Positions 16,354 through 25,343 of a stretch of 39,111 bases of DNA are shown here, one piece after another. The stretch lies in NCBI GenBank assembly GCA_009774535.1, contig VSNY01000017.1, positions 1 to 39,111 on the forward strand. The letters are read 5' to 3'. Every line of letters starts with the position of its first letter. Position 1 is the first letter of the stretch. The position numbers and the translations under genes were made by a program. The notes under the pieces were generated by a model that saw nothing but the letters and a program-made list of their open reading frames with translations, made no database searches and was not told the DNA's origin. The DNA comes from Lachnospiraceae bacterium. Its GTDB lineage: Bacteria > Bacillota > Clostridia > Lachnospirales > Lachnospiraceae.

Positions 16354-17607
16354 CTATGGCTGATACGTATAGCTGACCTGCTTAACCAGGCTGCTGCTCC
16401 CATTTCCATCTGTAAGAATCACAGACAGCACAGAACTCCCCTCCGGCATTGTAATCCCTCCGGTATACAAAGTCCCGTTCTCCGGCGTCAGTTCGGTTTC
16501 CGATATCCAGCTGTAATACGCCTGGTACCCGATCGGCACATCGATGGTAATCCGCTGCTGGGTGGTATACGTACCGCTTGCCGGATAGACCTGCGGCTCT
16601 GCGATCTGCCCGTCCGTACCTGTACCTGCTTCGATACTGGTTACATAGTTTACGGCATTGATCCCGATCTGATAGTCTCCGGAAGTAATATCTCCAAACG
16701 CGCCCCTTTCATTTTTGCAGACGGCGCGCACCGTGTAGATATAACCATGTTCCAGAGGGATCGGGTCTGAATATAAAATTCCCTTTTCCTGCGGCGAAGA
16801 GCCATCCAGCGTATAATAAATGCTGTTCCCGCGCTCGCTTGTAATTGCCAGCGTCTGGCTTGCGTCATAGACGCCAGGCGTCAGTTCCAGGTACGGTGTA
16901 TCCACCAGATATTCCGACAGCATCGCGGCAATCGCAGAGTTCGGCGCATCTGCCGCCAGCTTTTTGATGCCTTCCTGGTTTCCCGATTCCAGGTACATTT
17001 CCAGCAGTCTTTCGTATGCCTCATAGTTATCGGTATCCAGCTTTATAATCTGTTTTAAAGTCTTTTTCTGTTCTTTGCGTTCTCCGCTTTTTTCTGTAAT
17101 CGTATTTTTTAAGGCCAGGTAGGCAAGGCTGTCCGGCTCGCTTAACAGCAAAGTCTCTACCTCGCCCATCGCGCCCGGATAATCTTCCTTTGCCATCAGA
17201 TCCAGGCAGTTTTTGTACGTTTCTTCGGTCTTTCCATACACATAATCCGTCTGGAAACCGCTCAGAAAAAACGCAAGCCCTCCAAAAGCAGCAGCCGCAG
17301 CTAACAGCGACAATACCAGCTTGCCTGGCTGCTTAACCGGTTCCTGATCCGTTTCATCCAGATCATCCATTTCTTCGTATGCATTCTGCTCTTTAATTGT
17401 ACTCATTCCTTTCTGTTGCGTAACTGCTGCCTGTCCATACAGCATGGAGCCGTCGGAAATGCCATGGATCGTTTCCTCTTCCCATACGGTATGAAGCAGT
17501 TCTTTTTCCATATTTGAATAATTAAATCCCTGCGGGACAGCCATCCCGCAGCGGCTGCATGTCCTTTCAGACGCGGAAACCTCCGCCCCGCAATTCGCAC
17601 ATTTCAT
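16354..17607 (-). CDS. Zinc-ribbon membrane protein with chitobiase-type C-terminal domain
   Basis: Protein of 417 residues of unknown role. A zinc ribbon opens it (Cys3, Cys6, Cys17, Cys20: CANCG and CSRCG). A hydrophilic cytoplasmic part leads to one transmembrane segment (about 96-117; LVLSLLAAAAAFGGLAFFLS), a helical, TPR-like region (about 125-230; AMGEVETLLLSEPDSLAYLA) and a CHB_HEX_C-like beta domain (about 240-310; NSIYYTLDGSSPQEKG) with a second beta domain to the end. The order places metal binding inside and the beta domains outside the cell. AGGAGG lies about 13 nt upstream, at the end of folD. It probably belongs to the folD transcript. Confidence 0.82.
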   Translation of the reverse strand: MKCANCGAEVSASERTCSRCGMAVPQGFNYSNMEKELLHTVWEEETIHGISDGSMLYGQAAVTQQKGMSTIKEQNAYEEMDDLDETDQEPVKQPGKLVLSLLAAAAAFGGLAFFLSGFQTDYVYGKTEETYKNCLDLMAKEDYPGAMGEVETLLLSEPDSLAYLALKNTITEKSGERKEQKKTLKQIIKLDTDNYEAYERLLEMYLESGNQEGIKKLAADAPNSAIAAMLSEYLVDTPYLELTPGVYDASQTLAITSERGNSIYYTLDGSSPQEKGILYSDPIPLEHGYIYTVRAVCKNERGAFGDITSGDYQIGINAVNYVTSIEAGTGTDGQIAEPQVYPASGTYTTQQRITIDVPIGYQAYYSWISETELTPENGTLYTGGITMPEGSSVLSVILTDGNGSSSLVKQVSYTYQP

Positions 17608-17625
17608 CCTGCTAAAATGGCCTCC

Positions 17626-18504
17626 TTACCGCATCAAAGCTTCCACACAGTTATTCATCAGCATCGCAATAGTCATCGGGCCTACCCCGCCCGGAACCGG
17701 AGTAATCGCCTTTACATGAGAAACGACGCTGTCATAGTCCACATCTCCGCACAGTTTGTTTTCCGCGTCCCGATGAATGCCTACATCAATCACAACCGCG
17801 CCTTCTTTGATATAAGAAGCATTGATCATCTTCGGCTTACCGACCGCGACGATCAAAATATCCGCGCGACGGCAGATTTCTTCCAAATGCTCTGTTTTGG
17901 AATGCGCAACCGTAACGGTGGCGTTTTCCCGCAGCATTAAAACAGCCATCGGCTTTCCGACAATATTGCTGCGGCCAATCACCACGCAGTTCTTCCCTTC
18001 GATTGCAATACCGGAGCGCTTTAACAGCTGGATCACGCCAGCAGGCGTACAGGATACAAATCCGGGAAGTCCGCTGACCAGAGCGCCGACATTTTGCGGA
18101 TGAAACCCGTCCACATCTTTGGCCGGCGAAATAGCCTGAATGATCTGCTGTTCGTCGATGTGCTTAGGAACCGGAAGCTGCACTAAGATCCCCGTTACCT
18201 GCGGGTCGTTATTTAACTGACCGATCAGCTCTAAAAGCTGCTCCTGTGTCGTTGCTTCTTCCAGTTCATAAGCGCGCGACTCAATGCCGATATACGCGCA
18301 GGCACGTTTTTTGTTGCGCACATAGACACTGGAAGCCGGATCTGCGCCGACCTGAATCACAGCCAGACAGCCTTTCATTCCCTGCTCTTTCAGTTTTGCT
18401 GTCTGCTCTTTTAATTCGTCTTTGATTTCCTGCGCAATTCGTTTTCCATCTATGATGTTTCCTTCGCTGGCTGCTTTGATATTGATACTCGTTGAATTTT
18501 CCAC
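17626..18504 (-). CDS. folD: Bifunctional methylenetetrahydrofolate dehydrogenase/cyclohydrolase
   Basis: One-carbon metabolism enzyme of 292 residues that interconverts methylene-, methenyl- and formyl-tetrahydrofolate. Catalytic region YVRNKKRACAYIGI, cofactor-binding VIGRSNIVGKPMAVLML and the closing TPVPGGVGPMTIAMLMNN are typical. The start is placed at GTG 18504 because AGGAG lies about 8 nt upstream; a TTG one codon earlier is equally possible, and the longer frame from 18537 has no ribosome binding site. It follows ftsK by about 80 nt and leads the zinc-ribbon, rluA, recU run. Confidence 0.94.
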   Translation of the reverse strand: MENSTSINIKAASEGNIIDGKRIAQEIKDELKEQTAKLKEQGMKGCLAVIQVGADPASSVYVRNKKRACAYIGIESRAYELEEATTQEQLLELIGQLNNDPQVTGILVQLPVPKHIDEQQIIQAISPAKDVDGFHPQNVGALVSGLPGFVSCTPAGVIQLLKRSGIAIEGKNCVVIGRSNIVGKPMAVLMLRENATVTVAHSKTEHLEEICRRADILIVAVGKPKMINASYIKEGAVVIDVGIHRDAENKLCGDVDYDSVVSHVKAITPVPGGVGPMTIAMLMNNCVEALMR

Positions 18505-18585
18505 CAATTTCTCTCCTTTTCCTAATTTCCGCTGCACATTGTTTGAACCGCACGCGAACTGCCGTATCGCTGCTGCAGTTCCGAT

Positions 18586-21500
18586 TTAGAGGACTTCTTC
18601 TTCATATTGCGCAAATTCCTCCGGACTCATCATAATTTTGCGCGGCTTCGTTCCTTCTTCCGGCCCGACAACGCCTGCTTCTTCCAGCTGGTCCATAATC
18701 CGCGCGGCGCGGTTAAAGCCAATCTTAAAATAACGCTGCAGCATACTGACCGATGCTTTTTCCTTATCGATCAAAAGCCTGGCCGCGTCCGTAAAATAGA
18801 CGTCCCGTTCATCCGCCGCGGATGCATCGCCGCCGGACGCGCCGGAACCAGCAGACGCATTTACAACCTGCTGTTCAATCGCGCTGTCATATTCGGACAT
18901 TCGGTTGCGCTCCGTCAAAAATTCCAGTACATCCGAGACTTCCGCGTCTGAGACAAACGCCCCCTGCACACGCACCGGCTTTTGGAATCCCTGCGGGTAA
19001 AACAGCATATCGCCTTTTCCAAGCAGTTTTTCCGCGCCGTTCATATCCAGAATCGTCCTGGAATCAATACCGGATGTAACAGAAAATGCAATACGCGAAG
19101 GCATATTTGCTTTGATTAGTCCGGTAATCACATTTACCGACGGCCGCTGCGTCGCGATAATCAAATGAATGCCCGCCGCTCTGGCCAGCTGTGCCAGACG
19201 GCAGATCGCATCTTCCACATCTCCGGGCGCAGCCATCATAAGATCCGCCAGCTCGTCCACGATAATGACAATATACGGCATTTTCTGCGGTTTATTTTCA
19301 TCCGGGAGATCCGCGATCTTTTGGATCTTCGCATTGTATCCCTTCATATTGCGCACGCCGTAGTCCGAAAATTTCTGATAGCGGTCCATCATTTCAGATA
19401 CCGCCCAGTGCAGCGCCCCGGCCGCCTTTTTCGGATCGGTCACAACCGGAAGCAGCAGATGCGGAATCCCGTTATAGACGCTTAGTTCTACCACTTTCGG
19501 ATCAATCATAATCAGCTTGACATCGTCCGGATCTGCCTTATAAATAATGCTCATAATAATCGTATTGATACAAACGGATTTACCGGAACCCGTCGCCCCT
19601 GCAATTAGAAGATGAGGCATCTTACAGATATCCGTTACGACCACCTGGCCGGAAATATCTTTTCCAGCTGCAAACGCGCATGGCGACGTCTGCTTGCGGA
19701 AATCTTCGGATTCTATCAGATCGCGGAACATGACCGGCACCGTCTCTTTGTTCGGCACCTCGATCCCAATCGCCGCCTTTCCCGGAATCGGCGCCTCGAT
19801 CCGGATATCCGCCGCAGCCAGATTCAGCTTAATATCGTCCGCCAGGTTTACAATCTTGCTGACCTTCACTCCCATTTCCGGCTGAATCTCATACCGGGTG
19901 ACGGAAGGGCCGCAGCTGACATTTAAAATCGTAACATTCACTCCAAAATTCTTTAACGTCTGCTGCAGCTTAAGCGCTGTTTCCTGCAAGTGTTCTCTTG
20001 TATCCCCGGTCAGTTTCATATCCGCACATTTCAGCAGATCTACCGGAGGCAGAATATATTCTCGCTTGATTTTCGGCGCCGCCTGCGCCATCTGCATCTG
20101 CACTTGTACAGCGCCGCTTTGAGCCTCTGCGGCCGATTGCTTCGGCTGCTTGTGCGGCACACCAGACGCTGGCTTTGGCGCTGCCTGTGCCTGCCCGGAG
20201 GCAGACGCCGTTTGATCGGATTGTGTAACCGGAGCGACTGCGGACACCCGTTTGGGCAGCGCGGCTGCTTCCCGCAGCTGCTGGTCCATCAGCTCTTCCG
20301 CAGACAAAGGAGGCCCATCCGCATCATCTTCTTCCAGTGCGGACGCATCCGGGAATTCTTCCGCAAATAACGTATCCGGCACGATGTTCCAGTCCGTCCC
20401 TTCTGCCGCGCCTTTTTGCCTGCCAAACGCAGACACAGCGCCTGTATGACCGGATACATCTGTCTGCATGGCATCCGCCGATGCACCGTCATTTCTGTCC
20501 AGCAAAACGTCCGCTCCGGCATTATGGATCAGATTTTCATTTGCAGGCCTCCATACATCGTCCGTCTGGCCGTCTCCGCTGACAGAATCCCATGCATCGC
20601 CCGTCTGGCCGTCTCCGCTGACAGAATCCCATGCATGATCCGTATGCATTTCAGTGACAGGATCACACGCATCATCCATCTGCATCCCGTTTCCAAGATC
20701 TGCGGCATCTCCAAGCTGTTCAACGTTTACACCATCCCAATTATGATGATCCGCACCTGGCAGCAGTTCGGAAAAAATATCGTTGGATCTGGCCAGAAAA
20801 TCATCCTCCGGTTCTCCCGCATGTATACTGTCGGCGCTTTCCGCTGTTACAGCAGAATCCTGCTGCGCCGGATGGCTTTCCATCGCTGCAGCGTTTGTCT
20901 GCGGCATAAAATCTGAAGCGTTCGGCTGAAGCGTAACCTTGCGGTTGGTAATCGGGATAATCTTTTCAAACATCCCGGATTCACTGCCTGCCTTTTTCAA
21001 AGATGCGGAAAGCTGTTCCTGCACTGGCGGCATTTGCGGATAACCCATGCCAACCGCAGCCAGGTTCTGCTGCATCTGCTGATCTTCCTGCTGCTTTGGC
21101 TTTTCCTCGCGGGATTTTGTCCCGGTCGGCTTTGGCAGCGGCTGGTTCATCATATAAATCGGAAAATCCTGCAAAAGAGCCGGGTCCGGCCGGATCTCGC
21201 TGACATTATCCGACGCGCCGGGACTGGACGTTTGTTTCAGACTTGTATCATGCGATACGCCGGACACTTTATTATCTATACGACGCTGACGGCGTTCCTG
21301 GTACTGCTGGCGCTGGCGGATCGTTTCATTTTTAGCGGAAGCGTACACTTTCCTGCTTCCGGACTGAATCGGCTTCCACAAAGAGCGCTGCGTAACCAGC
21401 ACCAGACAAATAATCAGCATAATCACATCAATCACATAAGCGCTGATCGTCCCCAGATGCGGACGGACCAGCCAGGTCAGTATTCCCCCGCACAATCCGC

Positions 21501-21888
21501 CTCCAAATTTATGTTCTGCTGACCACAGCCAGGCGTCCAGCGGCGTTCGCGAATCGGCGCTGCCGCTGACCAGCTCTAAGAACATGCACACAAAGATAAA
21601 AAATCCAAGCGCTGCAGCGGCCTTTACCATCGCTGCCGTGTTATCCTGGTTCGCAATCACAAAAGCCGTTCCTGCAAACAGCAGAATTGGAAATATGTAA
21701 GCCGTCATACCAAACATCCCGAAAAAGAGACTGCTGATAAAATTCCCCGCTGCTCCGGCGATCCCGAAATTGCTGATAAACAAGATGATCGATAACGCAA
21801 GCACCGCCCAAAGGATCACTTCATATTTAAATGACGCTGCCGGATTGCTGTTTGGATCAGATGCTGCTTTTGAACGTTTTTTCGCCAT
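18586..21888 (-). CDS. ftsK: DNA translocase FtsK/SpoIIIE
   Basis: Membrane-anchored hexameric DNA pump of 1100 residues that clears chromosomes from the closing septum; the SpoIIIE orthologue in spore formers moves DNA into the forespore. Four or five membrane segments lie in residues 25-190, then a long low-complexity acidic linker (about 200-640), the motor with Walker A GATGSGKSVC (near 765) and Walker B VIIVDELADLMM (near 875), and the winged-helix gamma domain (SMLQRYFKIGFNRAARIMDQ). GGAGA lies 7 nt before the ATG. A nearby TepA-like gene matches the spoIIIE context of Bacillus. The linker holds tandem repeats and is longer than in SpoIIIE (about 790 residues total). Confidence 0.95.
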   Translation of the reverse strand: MAKKRSKAASDPNSNPAASFKYEVILWAVLALSIILFISNFGIAGAAGNFISSLFFGMFGMTAYIFPILLFAGTAFVIANQDNTAAMVKAAAALGFFIFVCMFLELVSGSADSRTPLDAWLWSAEHKFGGGLCGGILTWLVRPHLGTISAYVIDVIMLIICLVLVTQRSLWKPIQSGSRKVYASAKNETIRQRQQYQERRQRRIDNKVSGVSHDTSLKQTSSPGASDNVSEIRPDPALLQDFPIYMMNQPLPKPTGTKSREEKPKQQEDQQMQQNLAAVGMGYPQMPPVQEQLSASLKKAGSESGMFEKIIPITNRKVTLQPNASDFMPQTNAAAMESHPAQQDSAVTAESADSIHAGEPEDDFLARSNDIFSELLPGADHHNWDGVNVEQLGDAADLGNGMQMDDACDPVTEMHTDHAWDSVSGDGQTGDAWDSVSGDGQTDDVWRPANENLIHNAGADVLLDRNDGASADAMQTDVSGHTGAVSAFGRQKGAAEGTDWNIVPDTLFAEEFPDASALEEDDADGPPLSAEELMDQQLREAAALPKRVSAVAPVTQSDQTASASGQAQAAPKPASGVPHKQPKQSAAEAQSGAVQVQMQMAQAAPKIKREYILPPVDLLKCADMKLTGDTREHLQETALKLQQTLKNFGVNVTILNVSCGPSVTRYEIQPEMGVKVSKIVNLADDIKLNLAAADIRIEAPIPGKAAIGIEVPNKETVPVMFRDLIESEDFRKQTSPCAFAAGKDISGQVVVTDICKMPHLLIAGATGSGKSVCINTIIMSIIYKADPDDVKLIMIDPKVVELSVYNGIPHLLLPVVTDPKKAAGALHWAVSEMMDRYQKFSDYGVRNMKGYNAKIQKIADLPDENKPQKMPYIVIIVDELADLMMAAPGDVEDAICRLAQLARAAGIHLIIATQRPSVNVITGLIKANMPSRIAFSVTSGIDSRTILDMNGAEKLLGKGDMLFYPQGFQKPVRVQGAFVSDAEVSDVLEFLTERNRMSEYDSAIEQQVVNASAGSGASGGDASAADERDVYFTDAARLLIDKEKASVSMLQRYFKIGFNRAARIMDQLEEAGVVGPEEGTKPRKIMMSPEEFAQYEEEVL
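20556..20669. repeat. Tandem repeat of 39 bp within the ftsK linker
   Basis: Two copies of a 39-bp unit (20556-20594 and 20595-20633) differ at one base and are followed by a diverged 36-bp copy (20634-20669). They are in frame and encode repeats of the type DAWDSVSGDGQTG around residues 407-444. A unit divisible by three in a flexible linker can change number without breaking the protein. Confidence 0.9.
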
Positions 21889-21989
21889 TTCATTTCTCCG
21901 TTTCTAATGCTGATAATAATGGTGATAAAAAATTACTGACAATATTACTGATAAAATCATACGATTCTGACTCAAACCGCTTTGTTTCT

Positions 21990-22865
21990 TTATACCAGCA
22001 CAAAATACGCGCTGATGGAAATCACACCGATAATCAGGCAGTAAATCGAAAATATCGTATACTTTTTCTGTCTTACGACATACAGCATAATTTTAATACA
22101 GATATAACCGACTACAGCGGCAACGAGCGTACCTGCCAGATAATATATCCACTCATTCGTTGTAATCTTTTCATCTCCCAATTCCAGCAGCTGCAGGACA
22201 ACCGATCCTAAGATCGCTGGTATCGACATAATAAAAGAATATTTGACAGCGAACTTACGGTCAAACCCGCTGAGCAGGCATGCCGTAATCGTCGTCCCGG
22301 AACGCGAGATTCCAGGCAGCGTCGCAAATCCCTGGCAAATACCGATGATAAACGCATTCGTATAGCTGACATGTCTGGGCGTCTTATTCCCTTCCCTGCA
22401 CCGGTCCGCAATAAACAGCAACACAGCGGTTATGATCAGACAAATCCCAGGCACAAGCAGAATCTTCGACGCCTGTTCGATCAGATCCGACGCTGCAACT
22501 CCGATCATGCCGGTCGGTATCGTTGATACAATAACCAGCATCACAAACTTCCGGTAACCGTTGCAAATAATCCTGCGGTACTGCTTTTCTTTCCTGCCTG
22601 AAAGTCTTGCCGCCGCCACAGCGACATTCACAAAAAAATCCCCTACAATTCCAAATCCTTCACAGATCATTTTCCAGATATCGCGAAAATACACCGCAAA
22701 TACAGCAATCAATGTGCCGAAATGCAGCAGACAGTCAAATAACAGCCCCGTTTCTTCCAAGTCAAACGCAATCTGAAACAGCGCAAGATGTCCGGAACTG
22801 CTGACTGGCAAAAATTCTGTAATTCCCTGGATCAGACCCATAATTATGGCTTCCAATAATGACAT
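21990..22865 (-). CDS. uppP: Undecaprenyl-diphosphatase (BacA/UppP)
   Basis: Membrane phosphatase of 291 residues that recycles undecaprenyl pyrophosphate for peptidoglycan and glycan synthesis; excess gives bacitracin tolerance. Both family motifs are present: EFLPVSSSGH near residue 20 and PGISRSGTT near residue 190, with about eight hydrophobic segments. GGGAGG lies 7 nt before the ATG. A promoter lies just after the upstream ClpP-like gene, and a terminator-like hairpin stands between this promoter and the gene, so it may be controlled by attenuation. Confidence 0.96.
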   Translation of the reverse strand: MSLLEAIIMGLIQGITEFLPVSSSGHLALFQIAFDLEETGLLFDCLLHFGTLIAVFAVYFRDIWKMICEGFGIVGDFFVNVAVAAARLSGRKEKQYRRIICNGYRKFVMLVIVSTIPTGMIGVAASDLIEQASKILLVPGICLIITAVLLFIADRCREGNKTPRHVSYTNAFIIGICQGFATLPGISRSGTTITACLLSGFDRKFAVKYSFIMSIPAILGSVVLQLLELGDEKITTNEWIYYLAGTLVAAVVGYICIKIMLYVVRQKKYTIFSIYCLIIGVISISAYFVLV

Positions 22866-22894
22866 AGTATGCCTCCCTACTCCGTACTAACAGC

Positions 22895-22921
22895 AAAAAA
22901 CGAAAACAGGATGTTTTCGTT
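22895..22921 (-). terminator. Intrinsic terminator or attenuator before uppP
   Basis: On the minus strand AACGAAAACA, a 3-nt loop and TGTTTTCGTT form a 10-bp stem followed by a T-run to 22895. An outer ACAGC/GCTGT pairing can extend it. It ends the ClpP-like transcript, but also lies inside the leader made from the promoter at 22949-22977, 30 nt before uppP. Confidence 0.82.
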
Positions 22922-22948
22922 ATCAGCTGTAAAAAATCATATGAAAGT

Positions 22949-22977
22949 ATATTACCATATCTTAGAGGAAATGTCAT
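22949..22977 (-). promoter_or_regulatory. Sigma-A promoter for uppP
   Basis: Minus-strand ATGACA (22977-22972), 17-nt spacer, TAATAT (22954-22949), 8 nt after the stop of the ClpP-like gene. The predicted start near 22942 gives a leader of about 76 nt that contains the hairpin at 22895-22921. Confidence 0.65.
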
Positions 22978-22984
22978 GGATTTT

Positions 22985-23701
22985 TCATAATTTTGGGTAA
23001 ATTTCCGCAATCATCCCATGCAGCTTACGCAGCGCCTCCTTCATACCTCCGACTTCCCGGATAATCCCTTCCTTTACCGCTTCTTCCCCAACAAGAATCG
23101 TACCCAGATCCTTCGTCAGCATCGTCGTATTCATCATCAGCTTTTCCAGACGGTCTTCCTTTGCGTCGCAGTGAGAAGAAATAAAACCAATAATCCGGTT
23201 CTGCATCTGCTTAAAATAATCATACGTTGGCGGCGCTCCAATTACCATTCCATTCATACGCACCGGATGAATCACCATCGTTCCTGTCGGCACAATAAAA
23301 GAATAATCCGTAGAGACCGCAAGCGGCACACCGATCGAATGACTTCCGCCAAGTACCAGGGATACCGTAGGCTTGCTAAGTGACGCTACCATTTCCGCAA
23401 TCGCAAGACCGGATTCAATATCGCCGCCAACCGTATTCAGCAGCAGCATCACACCGTCAATATTATCCGCGTCTTCAATTTCAGCCAGCTTCGGCAGCAC
23501 ATGTTCATATTTTGTTGTCTTCGTATTGGAAGAAAGACATTCATGCCCTTCGATCTCACCGATCACGGACAGCAGGTAAATTCTGTGATTATGATGATTC
23601 TCATCCAGCGTTGCTTCGCCGTTGTTTTTTATATTTTCGTTATCCGATATCCTCGCGTCCAATTCTTCTTTTTTATCTTTTTTTTCGTTTACGTCGCTCA
23701 T
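22985..23701 (-). CDS. ClpP-like serine protease, TepA family
   Basis: Protein of 238 residues related to ClpP and to Bacillus TepA (translocation-enhancing protein). A charged N-terminal stretch (1-38) precedes the ClpP fold; the nucleophile Ser is in GGSHSIGVPLA and the His in TMVIHPVRMNG. The substrate is unknown. GAGG lies 7 nt before the ATG. The gene order TepA-like then FtsK/SpoIIIE is as in Bacillus, here with uppP inserted. A terminator follows the gene. Confidence 0.87.
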   Translation of the reverse strand: MSDVNEKKDKKEELDARISDNENIKNNGEATLDENHHNHRIYLLSVIGEIEGHECLSSNTKTTKYEHVLPKLAEIEDADNIDGVMLLLNTVGGDIESGLAIAEMVASLSKPTVSLVLGGSHSIGVPLAVSTDYSFIVPTGTMVIHPVRMNGMVIGAPPTYDYFKQMQNRIIGFISSHCDAKEDRLEKLMMNTTMLTKDLGTILVGEEAVKEGIIREVGGMKEALRKLHGMIAEIYPKL

Positions 23702-23763
23702 ACATTTTCCTCACTTACTTTTTCTAACAGTATGCGTGGTTTTTCCTGTATGATACATGGCAA

Positions 23764-23793
23764 ATAATAGCATGCCTAATGTACTGGCCGCAA
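23764..23793 (-). promoter_or_regulatory. Possible promoter of the ClpP-like gene
   Basis: Minus-strand TTGCGG (23793-23788), 18-nt spacer, TATTAT (23769-23764). The -35 overlaps the T-run of the glgA terminator. Confidence 0.5.
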
Positions 23794-23828
23794 AAAACCA
23801 CAGCGCGTACCAGGCGCGCTGTGGTTTT
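23792..23828 (-). terminator. Intrinsic terminator after glgA
   Basis: A perfect 14-bp stem (AAAACCACAGCGCG with CGCGCTGTGGTTTT), 7-nt loop, then a T-run on the minus strand. It lies directly after the glgA stop codon. Confidence 0.92.
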
Positions 23829-23837
23829 GTCTGCTGC

Positions 23838-25292
23838 TTATTTCTCACCGATCAGGTAATTATACAAGCCTTCATACTTGAACTTGGAAGCATTCCACGA
23901 AAAGTCTTTTGCCATTCCGCGGTCAATCATATGGTTCCAGTCTTTTTTCATATCATAAAATACTTTCTTTGCATAGTTGATCACTTTTAACATCTCTTCA
24001 CCGTTATAGTTCGAGAACGAGAAGCCCGTGCCGCTGTTATCATATTCGTTGAACGGTTCTACGGTATCCTTTAAGCCGCCTGTCTCACGAACGATCGGAA
24101 CCGTGCCGTACCGGAACGAAATCAGCTGCGTCAGACCGCATGGCTCAAACTGGGACGGCATTAAGAACGCATCCGCAGCGGCGTACAGTTTGTGCGCCAG
24201 GTCGTCGGAATAGCAGATATTCGCGGATACGCGGTCGCCGTACTTCCATGCATAGTGCCGGAACATATTTTCATAACCAGGATCGCCCGTTCCAATTACA
24301 ATCAGCTGTGTATAATCGTCTACAATACGGTCAATTACATAGTTGATCAAGTCTAAGCCTTTTTGGTCTGTCAGGCGGGAGATCAGGCCGATCATAAATT
24401 TTTTCTTGTCTACGGCAAGGCCAAGTTCTTCCTGGATTTTCAGCTTATTGTTTGCTTTTTTCTTGCGCCAGTTGCTGGAATCGTAATTGCAGTAGATCTT
24501 CGGATCTGTAGCCGGATTGTAAATATCATAATCAATGCCATTCACAATCCCCTGCATATCCATATGTCTCGCAGACAACAGCCCGTCAAGCCCTTCCCCG
24601 TAATAAGAAGTCTGGATTTCCTGTGCATATGTATCACTTACAGTGGTGATATAATCAGCATAGACAAGACCGCCCTTTAACATGCTGGCGTCTTTATTAA
24701 ACTCCAGCTTATCTGGTACAAACAGATTGTTGGTCAGCCCGCTTAAGCCCTGGAATACTTTTTTATCCCAAATTCCCTGAAACTTCAGGTTATGAATGGT
24801 CATAATGGATTTCATGCCCCAATAGAACATATCGCCCTGGAATTCATTTTTCAGATAGACCGGAATCAGGCCCGTCTGCCAGTCATGACAGTGTACCAGG
24901 TCCGGCTGAAAATCGATCGCTTTTAACATGGATAATACAGCTTTGTCAAAGAAAATAAATTTCTCAATATCACAGCGGATATCGCCGTAAGGCACGGCGC
25001 AGTTAAAATATTCCTGATTGTCAATAAAATAATAGGTCACGCCGTCCATCTCATAAGTCAGAATGCCTACATATTTTTCCGGAAGCATCGGCCCGGTTCC
25101 CATATAAAAATGGGTTACATACTGAAACTGACTCCGGAAATTCTCCGGTATACAGCTGTAATTCGGAATAACCACACGCACATCCCAGTATTCCTTGTCA
25201 AATTCCTTTGGCAACGCCCCGCATACATCTGCCAATCCCCCGGTCTTAATAAACGGCACACATTCAGATGCTGCAAAAAGTATTTTTTTCAT
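23838..25292 (-). CDS. glgA: Glycogen synthase (ADP-glucose type)
   Basis: GT5-family enzyme of 484 residues that extends alpha-1,4-glucan from ADP-glucose. The N-terminal KTGGLADVCGALPKE binds the sugar nucleotide and acceptor; DLVHCHDWQTGLIP and the C-terminal MPSQFEPCGLTQL are typical. Length is normal. GGAGG lies 9 nt before the ATG. It follows yebC by 51 nt without a terminator and is followed by a strong one. No other glycogen gene (glgC, glgD, glgB, glgP) is present, so it stands apart from its pathway. Confidence 0.96.
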   Translation of the reverse strand: MKKILFAASECVPFIKTGGLADVCGALPKEFDKEYWDVRVVIPNYSCIPENFRSQFQYVTHFYMGTGPMLPEKYVGILTYEMDGVTYYFIDNQEYFNCAVPYGDIRCDIEKFIFFDKAVLSMLKAIDFQPDLVHCHDWQTGLIPVYLKNEFQGDMFYWGMKSIMTIHNLKFQGIWDKKVFQGLSGLTNNLFVPDKLEFNKDASMLKGGLVYADYITTVSDTYAQEIQTSYYGEGLDGLLSARHMDMQGIVNGIDYDIYNPATDPKIYCNYDSSNWRKKKANNKLKIQEELGLAVDKKKFMIGLISRLTDQKGLDLINYVIDRIVDDYTQLIVIGTGDPGYENMFRHYAWKYGDRVSANICYSDDLAHKLYAAADAFLMPSQFEPCGLTQLISFRYGTVPIVRETGGLKDTVEPFNEYDNSGTGFSFSNYNGEEMLKVINYAKKVFYDMKKDWNHMIDRGMAKDFSWNASKFKYEGLYNYLIGEK

Positions 25293-25343
25293 AAAATAGC
25301 TCCTCCATATATTTTTTCATTCTAAGTAAGATTGTTGTCCGGA

